The notes: generated from the sequence alone by a model not told the origin. Positions 47,101-60,329 are shown, counted from the first letter of the stretch. The stretch is DNA of 64,000 bases from Cloeon dipterum (GCF_949628265.1 NC_088790.1:21704545-21768544); one strand, 5' to 3'. Numbers and translations: made by a program.

Positions 47101-50100
47101 TACCTTGAAGTTCGTACAGCAAGTCGAGTTGGCGTGTTCAAAGCGTGAGCCAGCAGTCGTTCTAACTTGTTAGCATCTTCATAGATCACTGATCCTTCCT
47201 CATTATATTGGCGACAGTTAGTAAACATCAGCTGATGAATGGCAAAACAATTTAAGCACAACTGTTGCAAAGCTATTTAACTTTTTAAACCTTGAAATCT
47301 GACACAAGTTGATCCTCGTTTAGGTACTTGTCTGCCTTGATATTTGACTCGATGGTCAGCATGTCTATTGGGTGTTCGATGACTTGGTAGTAGTCAGGGT
47401 ATAGCTTCTTGCTCGGCTTTTCCATGAACATGAGGATCGGCTGTCGGCCGTCGTCGCGGTACTCAACCAAAGACCTATATATCTGCAAATACCGCTTCCT
47501 CCTGAGGACCTCCTCAGGCTTTCCCTTGGGTTTGTTCAGCGAGCCAGGTGGACGGCCGCGTCGGGCTGGTGCCTGAGGAGTTGAAGGGGCCGAGTCGTCA
47601 CCATCCTCATCTTCCTCACTCTCGCTCTCCTGATTCACACGTTTCAGATTAGCTCGACATTGGTTTTTGGTAGCTACCACGCGTACCTGATCATACTCAA
47701 GCAGTTCCTGCACCTTGGTCTGCATGAGTTTCTGTAGTTTTACTGCATCCTATGGGTCAGAAGACATTCAGTGAGTTACTGCTTAATCAATACATTAAAC
47801 TTACCTTGTAGATTTTCGAGTCAGGGCGGTTGTACTTTTTGGCATTCTCAAACATGATGTTCAAGTCCCCTGCGATTTCACTTACTGTGCCGTAATGACC
47901 TCGCTAAAATTTTTAAATTTTCAAAATTGTTAGAATATTTAAAATAGAGTTAATGTTAAATCTAAAAATTTAGATTATTATTAAAAACAAATTTGTTTAA
48001 AAAATTCAAAAATTAACTAATGATGAATTTCCACTTATATTCCGTCTAACAAGGAAACTTGAGATTCAGTGATTTCGTTTTTTTTGCGAAATTATTGAAA
48101 TCATTAATATCCAACGAGTTAGGAGATGTCACCAGGGGAAAATTTTTATTTGATGGAATGTCCGAGCTATGAAGCTCCAAAAGATAAAACTATGAAAAAC
48201 TTACCAAGCTTAGAACTAACCCTTGTGGAAAATTTTTAATTTAATACTGAACGTTAAAAATGACTAACCGATTGATTTGTCTCATTGAACAGTGTCTTTG
48301 GACCAAATTTCAGCCAAATCAAGCAAAACTGCATTTTTTAAATCAATTTTAAAGTTTGGAATTTTCTCTTAAATTTTCAAAAAATCGAAAGAGATGTCGG
48401 ATCAAAAACATCACATCAGGAAAGGCTGCATGAATTCAATGGATTTGCGAACAGCTAACACGTTTAATCCTCAGAGTTTCCTTGTAAGAAGCGTTACTTA
48501 AATATTAAGATCTAAATTGCTTGTTCTAAAAGAATTATAATATGAATAGTTTAATTAGCATCTGTCTTATTCTCTCCTGTCATTCATAGCACAGCTCAAT
48601 TACCTTAATTTTCGTCCTGATTTGGTACATGGAAATAGGATTCTTGATCTCCTTGTAGTAGTCGGCGTAATACCTCTTGGACGGCAACTTTCTAAACGGA
48701 TCGCTCAGCTGGTAGCCCTGGTTGTTGGTATAGGAGCGGACTGTTTCATACAAGGTCCACAGTGTGCCGTTCTCCTCATCATCCTCGTTGCCACCCTCAT
48801 CGTCATCCTCCTCTTCAGACTCATCCTCCTCCATGGCCTCCTCATCCTCCTCTTCTTCGTCATCTTCGTACTTGAGGGCCGAGGTGATTGCCGACATGGA
48901 CTGGTTGCCTCTCAGGCGCTTGCTGCGGATCCGCTCGCTGCTCTTGCCTGTGGTACTCCTTCCTGACTCAATTTCAACCTTCTTGGACGTGATGACTTTT
49001 TTCAGGTTCTTGGCGTCCTTGTAAATCGTGGAGCCCGGCTCATTGAAGGACATGGCGTTCCTCACCATCAGAAGGAGGTCTCGTTCCATGTCGTTCAGCG
49101 ATGAGTACTGGTTGCTCTGGATTTTCGTGGCGATCATTTTCAGGTCGATTGGCGAGTCAATCACTTCATAGTACTCAGGGTATGCCTAGAGTTTGGAGAT
49201 AAGGACTTTTGAGCAGGGTTCACACCGGGATTTGTGAAGCAGGTTGAAAACTACAGGTTAGATTGACCTGAGGTTTTACACACCAAAGAATTCCTGTAGA
49301 TTTCAAATAATTGCCTGTTTTTCAACAAGCACAAAGAAAAAAAGTTAAAACAGTTAATAGATCAGGTTGCGGTGTAAGAATTATTCCTCTCAGATGTTGT
49401 AATACTCAGAGAGCAAATTTAGCCTAAGCAGAACTAATAATTCCATTCAATTACTCAACTATTTCTGATCTCTTAGAGATACAAGATGAAAATAAAAAGG
49501 TAAATTTATCTGTGATTAAAAGTTACTTTGATAAATGCAACGTTAGTTTCTGTAACTCGTGGTTTTTTTTAATTAAAAAAATTATTACTTAATTATGGGT
49601 CTAAAGATGGTGATAATTAAAGCACCTGCAGGAATATCTAAGGTTGTTTGCAACCTGCCTGGAAGGAAAGACGGAGTTGCAATTTTGAACTAAAATACCA
49701 AACCAAGTTGTAAGCGGAGCGCAAAAACAAAAGGCTAGTGTGACCTCAACCTTGTTGCCACTCAAAATACAAAATAAATTCAGAATTGCAATTCCGACAG
49801 TGAGTAGCATCACTCTAGAAGACGGTAAAACTGCAGATTATCCAATGTTTGTAGCCCAAATAATGTATTCAAGCGGACAAATTCAAAATTTTGCAACATG
49901 CTAAAAATAAAAAAGCGGAGGGAAATTAGGATAATTATTACATGTGTCTTTTGGGCCCGTGCAGGCCTCTCCAGTTTTCTCTTCGCCTTAGCTTTCTGTA
50001 AGCATTATTGCACGGAGTCCTTTTTAATGCAAAATTTGGGCGGCTTTTACAACGGCTAAAAACGAGTCAACTAACCTTTCTCGATGGCAGCAGTTGGAAA

Positions 50101-51072
50101 GCTGGGTGCAAATCTCTCCCCTCAGAATCCTGGGCCATCATGATCGTGGAGAAGAGCTCTTCATACACGTTGTTATCATCTTCCTGAGCCGTGGAGCTGC
50201 ATTCGGAAGCTCCTTCATCGGCATCATCACGCCTAGCTTCGGCTGCAGCAGCAGCTCTCCTCGCCTGAACAAATAATCATCATCAGCATACAATCAAGCA
50301 GATAGAGCATGCACCAAAAAGGGAAATAAATATAGCAACAAAGACACTGTATAGAAGGAGACAAACCACCCGCCAGAACATACCAGTCTGCCAACCTTGA
50401 GAATTATTTTGCCCTTCTGCTCTGAACCTCCATCGCCATCTGCAGAACTTGATTCAGTGTCGGTCAGTCGGTTTCTGGTCAACTCATACAAGTCCCAAAG
50501 CTCACAGGCATCTTTATATTCTTGGCTGGTTTTCTAAAGTTGAAAAAATTATTTTTTATTTAGCTTGTCAAACTATGAAACAAAATTATTTACCTTATAA
50601 AAGGCCTTTGCATTGCCAATCATCAGTTCTATGTCTGCAGTGAGCTGCTCAATATCTTCGTACTCATCGGTTCTTAACTTTTGCTGAACTCTCAGTAAAT
50701 CAATGGGGTTTGTAACAACCTATTAAAAAGAGGATCAATACTTTAAGTCTATCATTATCATAATTAGTATTTTTACTTCATAGTAAGCAGGCTCTTGTCT
50801 GCGCTTTGGAGCTCTGATGAAAGCATCGCACAAGAGGCCTCCGTCCTCTTTCTTAAAATTTCTGATGGTATCATACAGCTGCTGACAAATATCAACCTGG
50901 AATATTGGAACCTTTCAATATTTAAATACGAATTTAAAAATTGAACTTTTACAGGATCAACGCGTCGTCTTTTGCGAACCGGCTCGAGCACAACAGGCTC
51001 TGGGTCGCTCATTATTTCGTCTTCCGGCTCACGGCTACTAGCCGCTGAAGATGCTCTTCGTCTTTTACTCAT
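41109..51072 (-). CDS. polybromo: Polybromo (BAF180), PBAP chromatin-remodelling subunit
   Basis: 1678 aa from 25 exons: 51072-50953, 50896-50777, 50719-50594, 50533-50396, 50264-50076, 49185-48604, 47903-47805, 47749-47291, 47231-47104, 46828-46693, 46583-46210, 46045-45866, 45806-45434, 45117-44941, 44881-44720, 44663-44497, 44376-44204, 44147-43975, 43857-43801, 43665-43522, 42752-42386, 42184-42034, 41761-41661, 41558-41432, 41322-41109. All phases agree. Six bromodomains (about 41-135, 200-300, 360-465, 520-640, 660-785, 785-905), several with the PDYY or PIDL helix start and acetyl-lysine Asn; the sixth is divergent. Two BAH domains follow (about 945-1070, 1140-1290), an HMG box (about 1362-1425) and two C2H2-like fingers (about 1445-1525). 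The order matches PBRM1/Polybromo, the acetyl-histone reader of the PBAP/PBAF SWI/SNF complex in the nucleus. Acidic linkers and a basic N terminus (SKRRR, RKRRR) are visible. Confidence 0.95.
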
Positions 51073-51269
51073 GCCTACTTGTAAAATAAATAAGAAAATA
51101 TTACATTACATCACATTTGAAAACACAACTTGTGCAAATTACACAAAAAAAGAGACGAAGAAAGGAAAAAATACGGGCTGTTTTGCAGTACTACGTAAGC
51201 ATGTGTGTAAAAAACCTTTGCAAATCTATTACTGTGAAGGTAAATAAATATTTGGGGAAATAACTTTAC

Positions 51270-51830
51270 CGGCTCATGCAAAGGAACGGCGAGAAGACAA
51301 AAATCCACAAATTTCGCTGCAGCTGCAAACGAAATCAAAACAAATCAGCCAAAGGCAGTCAAAGGTGCTGCTGTGTTGGGCCCCAAACAACTCAAGCAAG
51401 CGCAAAAATGTCGATTAGCTATTGGCTGTGCGCATGCGTTGTTTACAACGGACGGAGCACCATGATTGGCCAAAAAGAGTGTAGGCCGTGGCCATCTCAA
51501 AAGTAGTACTGAAAGAAATAATTTTTATTTAGCTTCAGACTGCCTTTTCGTAATAATAAACTTAAATTTTTGTTTATTAAATTTCATTATATAATAAAAT
51601 ACATATATTATGCGTTAAAATAAATTGGTCTTGCTTTTTATTTATCGGCAATATATTTCTAAGCGCAGGCTAGCCCCATTCAAAGGTGTTCCTGGAAATC
51701 ATATGGTTTGACAACAACAACTGGCCGTCACGCCCAGGTCACGCCGTAGAGCCGCGAGAGCCGTCGCCGTCACCATAGCACCAAAATTTGATTACAGCCC
51801 TGTTTGCACTGGTTTCCAGGTAAAATATCT
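51270..51830. promoter_or_regulatory. Bidirectional promoter between Polybromo and frataxin
   Basis: The two starts face away from each other (51072 minus, 52003 plus). TGCGCATGCG at 51429-51438 is an NRF1-like palindrome, and CCAAT on the minus strand lies at 51425-51421 and 51469-51465. A donor at 51269 with an acceptor just upstream of the Polybromo ATG suggests a spliced Polybromo 5' UTR. For frataxin, a CCAG/GTAAAA donor near 51819 and the acceptor at 52000 suggest the same. Confidence 0.5.
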
Positions 51831-52002
51831 TCCTAACATAATGGCCATCATTTCACTGTGAGCGGCTATTTTATCATCGTTTTGGAATCTCAATATTAAT
51901 CAGCTGAGATGAGATGATTTTTGTTCAAATTTTTAACAAAATGATAGAATTGGGTTGATTTTGATTTATTAATTTATTTGTTCTTTTTTTGTGTTTATAG
52001 AG

Positions 52003-52663
52003 ATGCTTCTGAGATGCGTTTCAAGGTTGACAAGGCCTGCCATTAATGCAGCAGCTTTGAGATTGAATTATTCAGCTTCAAGTCGAACTGCATTCTTTTC
52101 AACTGCTTGCTTGCACCAACCAAACAGGCCCAGGCAATCGACATCCTACAAAAGACTGATTCACAATAGTTACGACAGGACCAAGTATGTTTATAAATAA
52201 TTGTGTTTGTCTTGATTAAAATATAACACTTTTTGCAGACCTCTTGATCTACCAACCTATGATCACATTTGTAGTGAGACACTAGAATCATTGACTGAGT
52301 TTTTTGAACAAGCAGTAGAAGACTGTTCTCATTTGAAAGACGCAGACGTGACATATGGGGTAAAATTAAATACATTGAATTGAAGAAGCAGCAGCTTAAC
52401 AACTAATCACCCCCAAACAGGATGGCGTTTTGAGCATTCACTTTGGTTCGCCTTATGGAAGTTACGTCATAAACAGGCAAAGACCCAATCTGCAAATTTG
52501 GCTCTCTTCTCCAACGAGTGGTCCGAAGAGGTACGACTTCATTGACGGCCGCTGGATTTACAAGCACGACGGAGTCTGCCTGCATGACCTTTTGGCGCAA
52601 GAGACCTCTGAAATCCTCAAAACTCCCATAGACCTCTCTACATGCGCTTTCTACAAGATTTAA
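52003..52663 (+). CDS. fh: Frataxin, mitochondrial iron-sulfur cluster assembly factor
   Basis: 181 aa from exons 52003-52184, 52239-52359 and 52421-52663. The N terminus is rich in Arg, Ser and Ala with few acids, typical of a mitochondrial presequence (about 1-60). The mature part starts with an acidic helix (SETLESLTEFFEQAVED) and continues with the frataxin sheet: DGVLSIHFG, YVINRQRPNLQIWLSSP, SGPKRYD and WIYKHDG, then the C-terminal helix (LHDLLAQETSEIL). The acidic ridge and the conserved Trp/Gln surface are those that in the family contact iron and the NFS1-ISCU complex. Length is near that of fly frataxin. The ATG lies two bases after a splice acceptor. Head to head with Polybromo and very close to the next gene. 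Confidence 0.95.
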
Positions 52664-52675
52664 AAAAATCCTAAT

Positions 52676-52681
52676 AATAAA
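52676..52681 (+). terminator. Poly(A) signal of frataxin
   Basis: AATAAA 13 nt after the frataxin stop and only 38 nt before the next gene's ATG at 52719, so cleavage would fall just upstream of that start codon. Confidence 0.65.
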
Positions 52682-52718
52682 ATAGTCAAACCAGTTTAAA
52701 TAATAATACCAAGTCAAT

Positions 52719-55700
52719 ATGGAGTTAATGGAAGACGGCAACCTGATGGACCGGGTGCAGATTCTCTTGCAGAGGGACCTAGGCTACTACGAAGAGCACC
52801 AAACAGTTCTGCAAGAGAATCTGTGCCTCGGTGCCGTGGGGGGTCCGTTCGACTTTCCTCGCTACGCATCCTTTGCTGCTGTTAAACTCGTCAAATGGTG
52901 GGAGGAAGAGTTCTACTCCTGCTTTCACCACCCATCCGGTCTAATGGAGCCTCCGGAGAAGCAGGAGCAACCCAAGGAGGAAGTGTCCGTGAAAAAGCTG
53001 CCAGCCAGCGAGTTTGTCGAGATGGTGCAGCAGTCGGCTGAAAAGCTGCTGGAGCACCTGCACACCCTTAGTCAGGAGTCACTCGATCACGCCGACCTGG
53101 CTGTCCTCACGGCTACCCTGGGCGCTGCGTCCTTGTGCAAAAACGCCCTTTGGTGTTTTAACGAGCAGCTGAGGAAGGAGCAGAAAAGGTGAACTGTTTT
53201 GTCTTGGCACAGTAAAATAAAAATTTAAAATCAAGCACAAGTAACACCATTAGTTGTTATTTTCCTATTTGATCTTACACAGATAAATCACTTATGACTT
53301 TTTGTAAAATTCCACACATATTTTGCAAAAATATAGTTCAATTTCTGCAATATCTCTTACCCAAAGATAACTGAATTTTTACTTTGATAGTGATTTAATT
53401 TTTAACCAGCAAGAAAGGATTTGATTGTTAAATTCAATTAAATAATAGATGACATGAGAAAATTAGAAGGATATCCCGCCTATCCAAACCCATCCCTCCG
53501 AAGGATAGTATATTTTGTCGCTGTTTCACTACTCTTTGTCCGCTGCTAGAGGGAGGGCAAAGGCTCAAAAAGGTTAATTTGGTTTGTTGGGAATAATCGG
53601 AGATAATATTTGTGATCTGCTTAATTTACAGAGACTCACTAAACCAATTTAAACTAGAGACACAAAAATCAATTTTGATGGTATTTTTTAATGCTCTCTT
53701 GTCATATATGCTAAAAAAAGCAATTTTATTCTACTGAACGGAATATCAAAATAACAATGGAACCGAAAGTTTTCATAAAATAGTAGGGGTCTCAGCCGCA
53801 TAATTTTGAGATGGCGGCTGGCTGCCTGGTAGCCAAATTTTAGTTAGGCGGCGGCTTGCGTGGAAACGGCTGGCGTATAGCTGGAGCAGCTTAGCCAAAG
53901 TCACGGTGGCTGGCGGCTTTTACCACGTGACCCAAAGTTAGTCGGCTGGGGCGGCTTAGAGACGACCTCTAAAAATATAGCTGAGCGATTGTGATTCAAT
54001 CCATTCACTTGGCAAAAAAATGCTAAATATATAAAACTTTGATACAAAATAAACATATTAACGTTTTTCAATAAAATATTAACAAATAAAAGAAAAAGAG
54101 GAGTTGAGCTGGTTCTTGGAGAAATTAGTTTTGTGCAGAATAGTTTTTGTTTTTTTAAATGGCATAAATTTCTTGAAATTCCAATGTGCATTCCCCAGGG
54201 GACTGCCCCGCTTTACTTCTTGCATATTTCTACTCGCAGCACGTTCCTGAAAAACAAGGCCTGCGCGCTGTCCTAGTAGTAATTTATTTAGACAACTCGC
54301 TTAGGGAGAGCTTAGTTGAGCAACAGCTCTTCTTAGAAACAGGATATTCGCAATATTAATTGCAAATTGCTTTTCTTTCAAAGTATTTGAAGCTGTCAAG
54401 CTTGATAAGGGTTCTGCACCTGCAGACACGTGTTAAATAAATTAACACGAGATATTAATTTAATTAACACCTCAATATCAGCTTGCATGGATGATAATTA
54501 ATTTTCACGGAATTCTCGAGCTGGTTAACAAACTGTAAACTATTCAATCTCATATTTAGTTATGTTCTAATAATTCATCTAGCTAGCGGAAAAATTGCGC
54601 ATAGCACAGCAACAAAACGCGAACTTCCTTGTTGCAAAGAAATGACAACAATCTATTTAACAATAAAACTTAGGTATTTCTTGCGCGATGCGCAAATTTC
54701 TCCGCTACCAGGACGTATTATAGAAATTCTTGTCGCAATTAATGCTTTTACATTTTCGGCATTTTCCTATATAATTCGAGTTAATAGATAATTGGCTTCT
54801 CTTTCACCTAGTGCACTGAAAATTATACCACTCTTATAGTTCACATAATTTAATATTTTTTACCGAAAAAAACTGCATTTTCTTTGCTAATTATTCGAAT
54901 ATTCAAAGCTTGAGCTTGCATCAACCGTCGAGATTGATGCAGGAGATGGTGGAGGCCCTGGCAGAACGTCTGCTCGACCTGCACTGCCGCCTGTTGGCGC
55001 TCTACGTGCTGCAGGACGCCGACTCCCTGAACTGGGAAAGTCAGCATGCGTTTTTCGAGGGTCAAAGGGGCTCGTTCACCATCCAAATGTGGTGGTTCTA
55101 CATGCAAGGCAATTTAGACCGCTGAAAAAGCTCGTTGCAGATTTATTCATTCTGATAATATTTGGTTAGGCGCGAGGGAAGATCTGTGGAACACAGTCCC
55201 GCCCAAAACTGCACAGAGGGTGCTGGCAGGAATGCTGAACGAGTCGCTCACCATTCTTACTGCGAGATACAGTCAGGTGAATAAAATCATCTGACTGCTA
55301 ACCCTTTGGACGAGGAATTTACAAATTTAGTGCATTTGTAAATTGTGCTTTTTGTGATTTTGATTTGTTTTAAACATTTGAATTATTTTTATAATTCCCT
55401 TTTCCACATTGTATGGGAAAACATTCAATCAACTTTGATTAACGTTCGTTTTTACAATTTAATATTTATTTACTCGTGTAGAGAAGAAAATTAAAATAAA
55501 AGGAGTATTTTCCCTAGAAAACTACAGAATAAAAAATAAATTTTGAAAAAAGAGATGATAAAATCATCGGTACCATACAACAGGTCTCTAGAAATTCCCC
55601 TTTTTAATCCTTTTAATTTTTTGTAACCTTTTCAATTTTTTTTTTGGAAATGCAAAATTTCACTCTAAAATTACTGTTTGTCTCTTTAAAAATTCTTTTT

Positions 55701-58700
55701 GAATAGGCTAAGCCAAGCTTGGCTCGGAGTCCCTTGGTTGTGACTGACATTGGCAACATTTTGGTGTGCGTGCGCCACTTGTTGCCCTCAATCTGCACCA
55801 GCGGCAACGAACTGCTGGGCCTCGCGGGGCCGGGCAGCAACAAAGCGGCCCGCGACGTGCACGCCAAATGCCACGACCTTTTGTGCACCCTTCTTTTGCG
55901 AGGCTGCCCCCTGGCGACCCTCTACAAAGTGAGACGAGACGTGTCTTTTGTTTCCGTTTCGCTCCAAACTTTTTGCTTTATTTGTTTTCCAGGTTTTTCG
56001 CAAGGGAGCCGATGCGGCTCCGCTCTTCAGTGCGCGTCCCCTGGCTCCGGCCACGTGGTTCGTTCTGGTCGCGCCGAAACTTTTTCCAGGAGACCCACCT
56101 AGAGGAGACATGAATTCTTTAAGCGACAGGAATGCCGTCGCTGTCGAGCTGTCCGTCCTCAGTGCTCAGCCGGAGGCTAACTGGCCCCTGCTTGTAAAGG
56201 TGATCAACCGTCAGAGCCGGCATAGCAGTGATGTTTCACAACCCAATACACATATCAGATTTTATTTTTATTTCAAGCCAAATTTTTAAAATGAGGCTTT
56301 CTACCTTCGACTGTTAACTTGCACTAATTATCCTGGAAGTGTGCTTCATACATTTATATGTATTTCTTTAGAAAAATAGCGAGTAATTATTTCTTAAATT
56401 AACTGTCCAATCCTTCAAAACCTAGACATATTTTTGCTCCAAAAATGCAAACGTTTGGCTCACATAGGAAATTGTTAGGAAAAAATTTAAATTTCCGGAT
56501 TAATTTTTCAGCACCAGTGTGTTTTGACGATATACCAGTGGAGTTTACCTTTTTCTACCTATAGTAATAATTTTTGTATATTTCATCACAAATTTATTTA
56601 TTCGAGAAAATAAAACCTTCAATAAATATGTTTTTAATTAAATTAAGAGTCTCAAAAGTACGCTTGAAATATGCATAAGCACTTAAAACCATCTAAATTG
56701 AATAAAAAACGTCTCAATCATAATATTTGTCCCAAAAACACACATAAAAATACTAGAGCAACAAGAAATGTAATAATAGGTACAGTTAATATCAAAAAGC
56801 ACATTTCCGCTTAATTGTGCAGGTGCTGCTGATGAGAAATTGCGTTGCCACGACGATTTTGCTGAGTCACCTGCTGCGAACGGACCTGCAGCACCAAGAT
56901 TTGACCCTGGCAAGCATTGAAAGTTGCGGTGGATTCCTGTGCGGAGCAACCGCCGGCTGTTGGGTGGAGGGCTCGCAGCTCACTCCCAGCCAAGTACTCT
57001 CCGCCCTCGTGCAGATAATAGTGATCATTTGCGGTGATCCCGAAGGAGGAGGCATGAGGGCTCTTCACGCTGCCCTCTCGCCCCTTTTGCAACAGGTAGG
57101 CGTTTTTGAGCGATGTGTGTGCATTTTAGGAAACAGATTTTGAGCAACCTATATTTTTTCCTGAAAATGTTACTGCGTTGCATAAAATTGTTGTTTCGTG
57201 TCTTACCTCAATGTCACGCAATTTATCTGATGTATTTAGATAGTAGATCATTTGTGCAAAGAATCAATCTTATTGTTCAACTGATTTCATAAAATAATGT
57301 ATTTTTTGAACATTTTCGATACTACTGTAAAATTGTTTACCCTCTCTTTGTCTGATTTGCTCAAATATCTCTTTGGAGTAAAACGCGGTAAAATAAGGAA
57401 AGACTAAAAATTGACGTCTTTTTGGTATAATTTTTACTACGCAATAAATAACACTTGTGCATTTTTGCTCATTGCACGGACGCTGGTTGGAAATGATTTA
57501 TTTTTAAATATAAATATGAGGTTATATTTGGAGAGGCTTTATTTTGGTTGGGTAATAATTCAAGACACACATTTGACAGTGGGCAATCTATTTTCTTTAC
57601 CAAGCAATTTGCTAACTGTATGCCCACTCTCATTTATAAGGACGGCATGGATTGGAGTTGTCTAGACAAACGACAAATGTGGGCCGAGCAGCGTCGCCCG
57701 GCCTGGCTGTCAGCCCTCATTTGTTTGGTGAAGGACTCTCTCGGTCCCTCAACCGTCTCCTGGGCCACTTCGGTAGACAACATTCTTCAAGGTTTGCGAT
57801 TTCCACCCGCCTCTAAAACCTCAGCAAGAAATTTCTGATTGTGAGCACAGGTCTGCACCAATTGGGCGATACTATTCCCGTGGGGGTCGCCCTGGTGGCC
57901 AAACTGCTCGACGACATCCTGCCAGCCGACGTGAATCCCTTCGGAGGGCACACCCTGATGCAGCTACTCGGCGCCGCAATCTACGCGGAACTGATAAAGG
58001 AAGGCTCTGACGCCGCGCTGACCCTGGCCGAGGAGTGGTGCGGCCTGAACACTGACCTGTTCAAGGAAGACGTGGCCGTTGTGGTGGGTGCCGCCCAGGA
58101 GAGGGCCGCTGAGCTGGAGGAAGACCTGGCCGAACAGGACTCAGGGGCAGAGGTCATCGAGGAACTGCCTCAGATGGCTGAGGTGTTCGTCAGCCGCCTG
58201 CTGCTCACCTCCACTGGTAGAACTTCTGTTAAGGTCAGTTTAAAAATTAACTTAATATGCGTCTCTGTTAAAATGAGATTTTGTAGACTGTTAAAATTTT
58301 TTCTAACATATATTTGGAAATCACTCTCATCCAATTTTGGATTATATTATCCATATTATCATTTGGGTGCGAGACCTTTTGTTATTATTTTTCTATGTTT
58401 TGCTCTTTAAAGTGAAAAGGTTTTTAATTTTTTATTTTCATTATTAACTGTGTACAAATAGATAAGTTTGGCTAAAAATTGAAGTATAAAATTAAGGTTG
58501 ACGTTGGATTTTTCAGACTTTTGGTCTGTTGACAATTTTTTTAGTAGAGGGCCACTGATGACTTTATTTCATGTTTACTAATTTTTTGAATCTGATAAAA
58601 AGTGACATCTTTACACCAATTAAAATCGACTTTTGTGGTCAAAGACAACCGAGTCAATAGCTGAAATTCAGACAAAAAATATAATATTTACTTTAAAAAT

Positions 58701-60149
58701 GAATTTTACCCTCAAGTTGTTTGTATTTTACACAAGGCAAAATTTAAACAGTTTAAATAATTTTTTCTAACCCTACAAGTTAATTATAACTGTAATGGGA
58801 TGAAGATTCGAAGAAAATCGACATGTTTATGAAGTCTCCAGCAGTTTTTTTAAAATTTATTTTCTTGTTTGGACCAAAATAATATAATAATAAAAACTGA
58901 GGAAAAAAGTATTTGTCTCCACAAATATTAAATTGCACCCTGATTGATACCGGTTCTCTTTGTTACTAAAAAATCATTTCATTGCCAAAAAATCGACAGT
59001 TTTGGAAAATATGAATAAAATTAAGAATGTTGTTGTACACTTTCGGTGTCTAATAAATATTCTTATCTATCTATAAAATACAAAGTTAAGACGAATCTTA
59101 AAATTACCTACGAAATATGTAATTGAAAAAACCCAACACGGTCTGGAAATTTTGATGCGAATGTCTAAATCCCAAAATAACATTCCTGTAATTAAGTTCA
59201 TTTTGGTAATTTATTTAAAAACCTTATAGCAATTTTCAAATAATGGCGTATGGCCAAAAATTAGCGCTAATTGAGTTTATTGCTATCCCCAAATTAATTT
59301 TAGAGCTCAAAAGGAAATTGATGCAGGTGAAAATTTATCTTTTATAGCACTAAGCTAAAAAACAAATTTAAATTGAGTATTTCGTTATATTTAAATTAGA
59401 GCAGACAGACACATTATTTTCTACCTGTCCTTACGAGTACCGAGTATGCAACGCGCTTGACTGCCGCATCCAGCCGGTTGCATACTCAGCTCAAACTGTT
59501 GCAGATCGTATTCAAGTTCATCCAGCACAACGTGGCGTGGCTGATGGGGCAGCTCGGCGTCCAGGAGTCCCGGGCGTCGGCACCACCTGTTCACGTGCCG
59601 GCCGCCCGGCCCGCTCCGCCTCCGCTGCTGCACGCCATGTTCCACATTGGCGGCTCCAGGGTGTTTGACGAGGCAAGTAAATTGGCTAGTTTATCGGAAG
59701 ACGCGCTGTCACAATAACTGACAACGATGATGCGCGGCTGTTTGAGGGAGCCCTTAAAATATAACCTAATGGGAGACAGGGATCACGTTTTTATTTTCCA
59801 ACCTCGTGCGTTGATTGAGGTAATGCGATCCTTTTTGCTCGATTTTTACTCTACGCATATCCTGCTGAAAATGTAGAAATCGATGCGTCGGCGGTAAACG
59901 AGCTTTTCTGTTCCACTGCAAATCGAATGCCGCGATAAAAGACTCTTTTTGATCTCGTTTCAGCTTCTAACTGGGGCCTGGCAGCTCAACTGGGTCTCCC
60001 TGCTGCATACCGAGCTGGGCATCTCCAAAACCCAAATGACGCAGCAGCTGACGAGAAGGGCCGAGTTTCGAGAGCCACACTTTTTGAACGATCACGACGC
60101 AAAAGTGGTCGCTACCCTTTCCATGATCTTCGGCGTTGATCCCATCTGA
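52719..60149 (+). CDS. KIAA0825-like protein of unknown biochemical function
   Basis: 820 aa from ten exons: 52719-53188, 54909-55108, 55170-55276, 55707-55928, 55993-56199, 56823-57095, 57605-57791, 57851-58233, 59445-59672, 59964-60149. The helical protein contains LYVLQDADS, GSFTIQMWWFY, DLWNTVPPK and GNILVCVRHLLPSIC, which match the conserved core of vertebrate KIAA0825 (linked to polydactyly; molecular role unknown). It is shorter than the vertebrate protein, mainly at the N terminus. No enzymatic motif, signal peptide or clear membrane helix is seen. Two introns use GC donors (after 55108 and 59672); without them the conserved frame is lost. An in-frame TAA just upstream supports the ATG at 52719. 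Starts of exon 7 (57605 or 57641) and exon 9 (59445 or 59486) are uncertain but in phase either way. Introns 53189-54908 and 58234-59444 are AT-rich without a nested gene. Confidence 0.75.
53790..53960. repeat. Degenerate GGCTGGC-type repetitive DNA
   Basis: Inside intron 1 of the KIAA0825-like gene. Words GGCGGCTGGCTG, TTAGGCGGCGGCTTGCG, ACGGCTGGCG, TAGCTGGAGCAGCTTAGCC and GGTGGCTGGCGGC recur irregularly. Composition and words resemble 27545-27760. Confidence 0.4.
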
Positions 60150-60329
60150 TTGTGCTTTTTAGCAGGCTTTTCGACCTTCCGGCCTTTCTGCTAGAGTGCG
60201 GGTGAAATGTAAATTTTGCTCGCAGCTAATGGAGGGTCACCTTTTTAGATTTTAAATTGCATTGCGAGCTCGTGCTTTGCGAGACCACAGGAGGGTTTTC
60301 TGTGAGTCCTAGTGGGCTGTTTTAGATCG

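Noticed and set aside
55788-56111. Minus-strand open frame across exons 4-5 of the KIAA0825-like gene
   Set aside because: Shadow frame; the + strand frame matches the conserved protein core.
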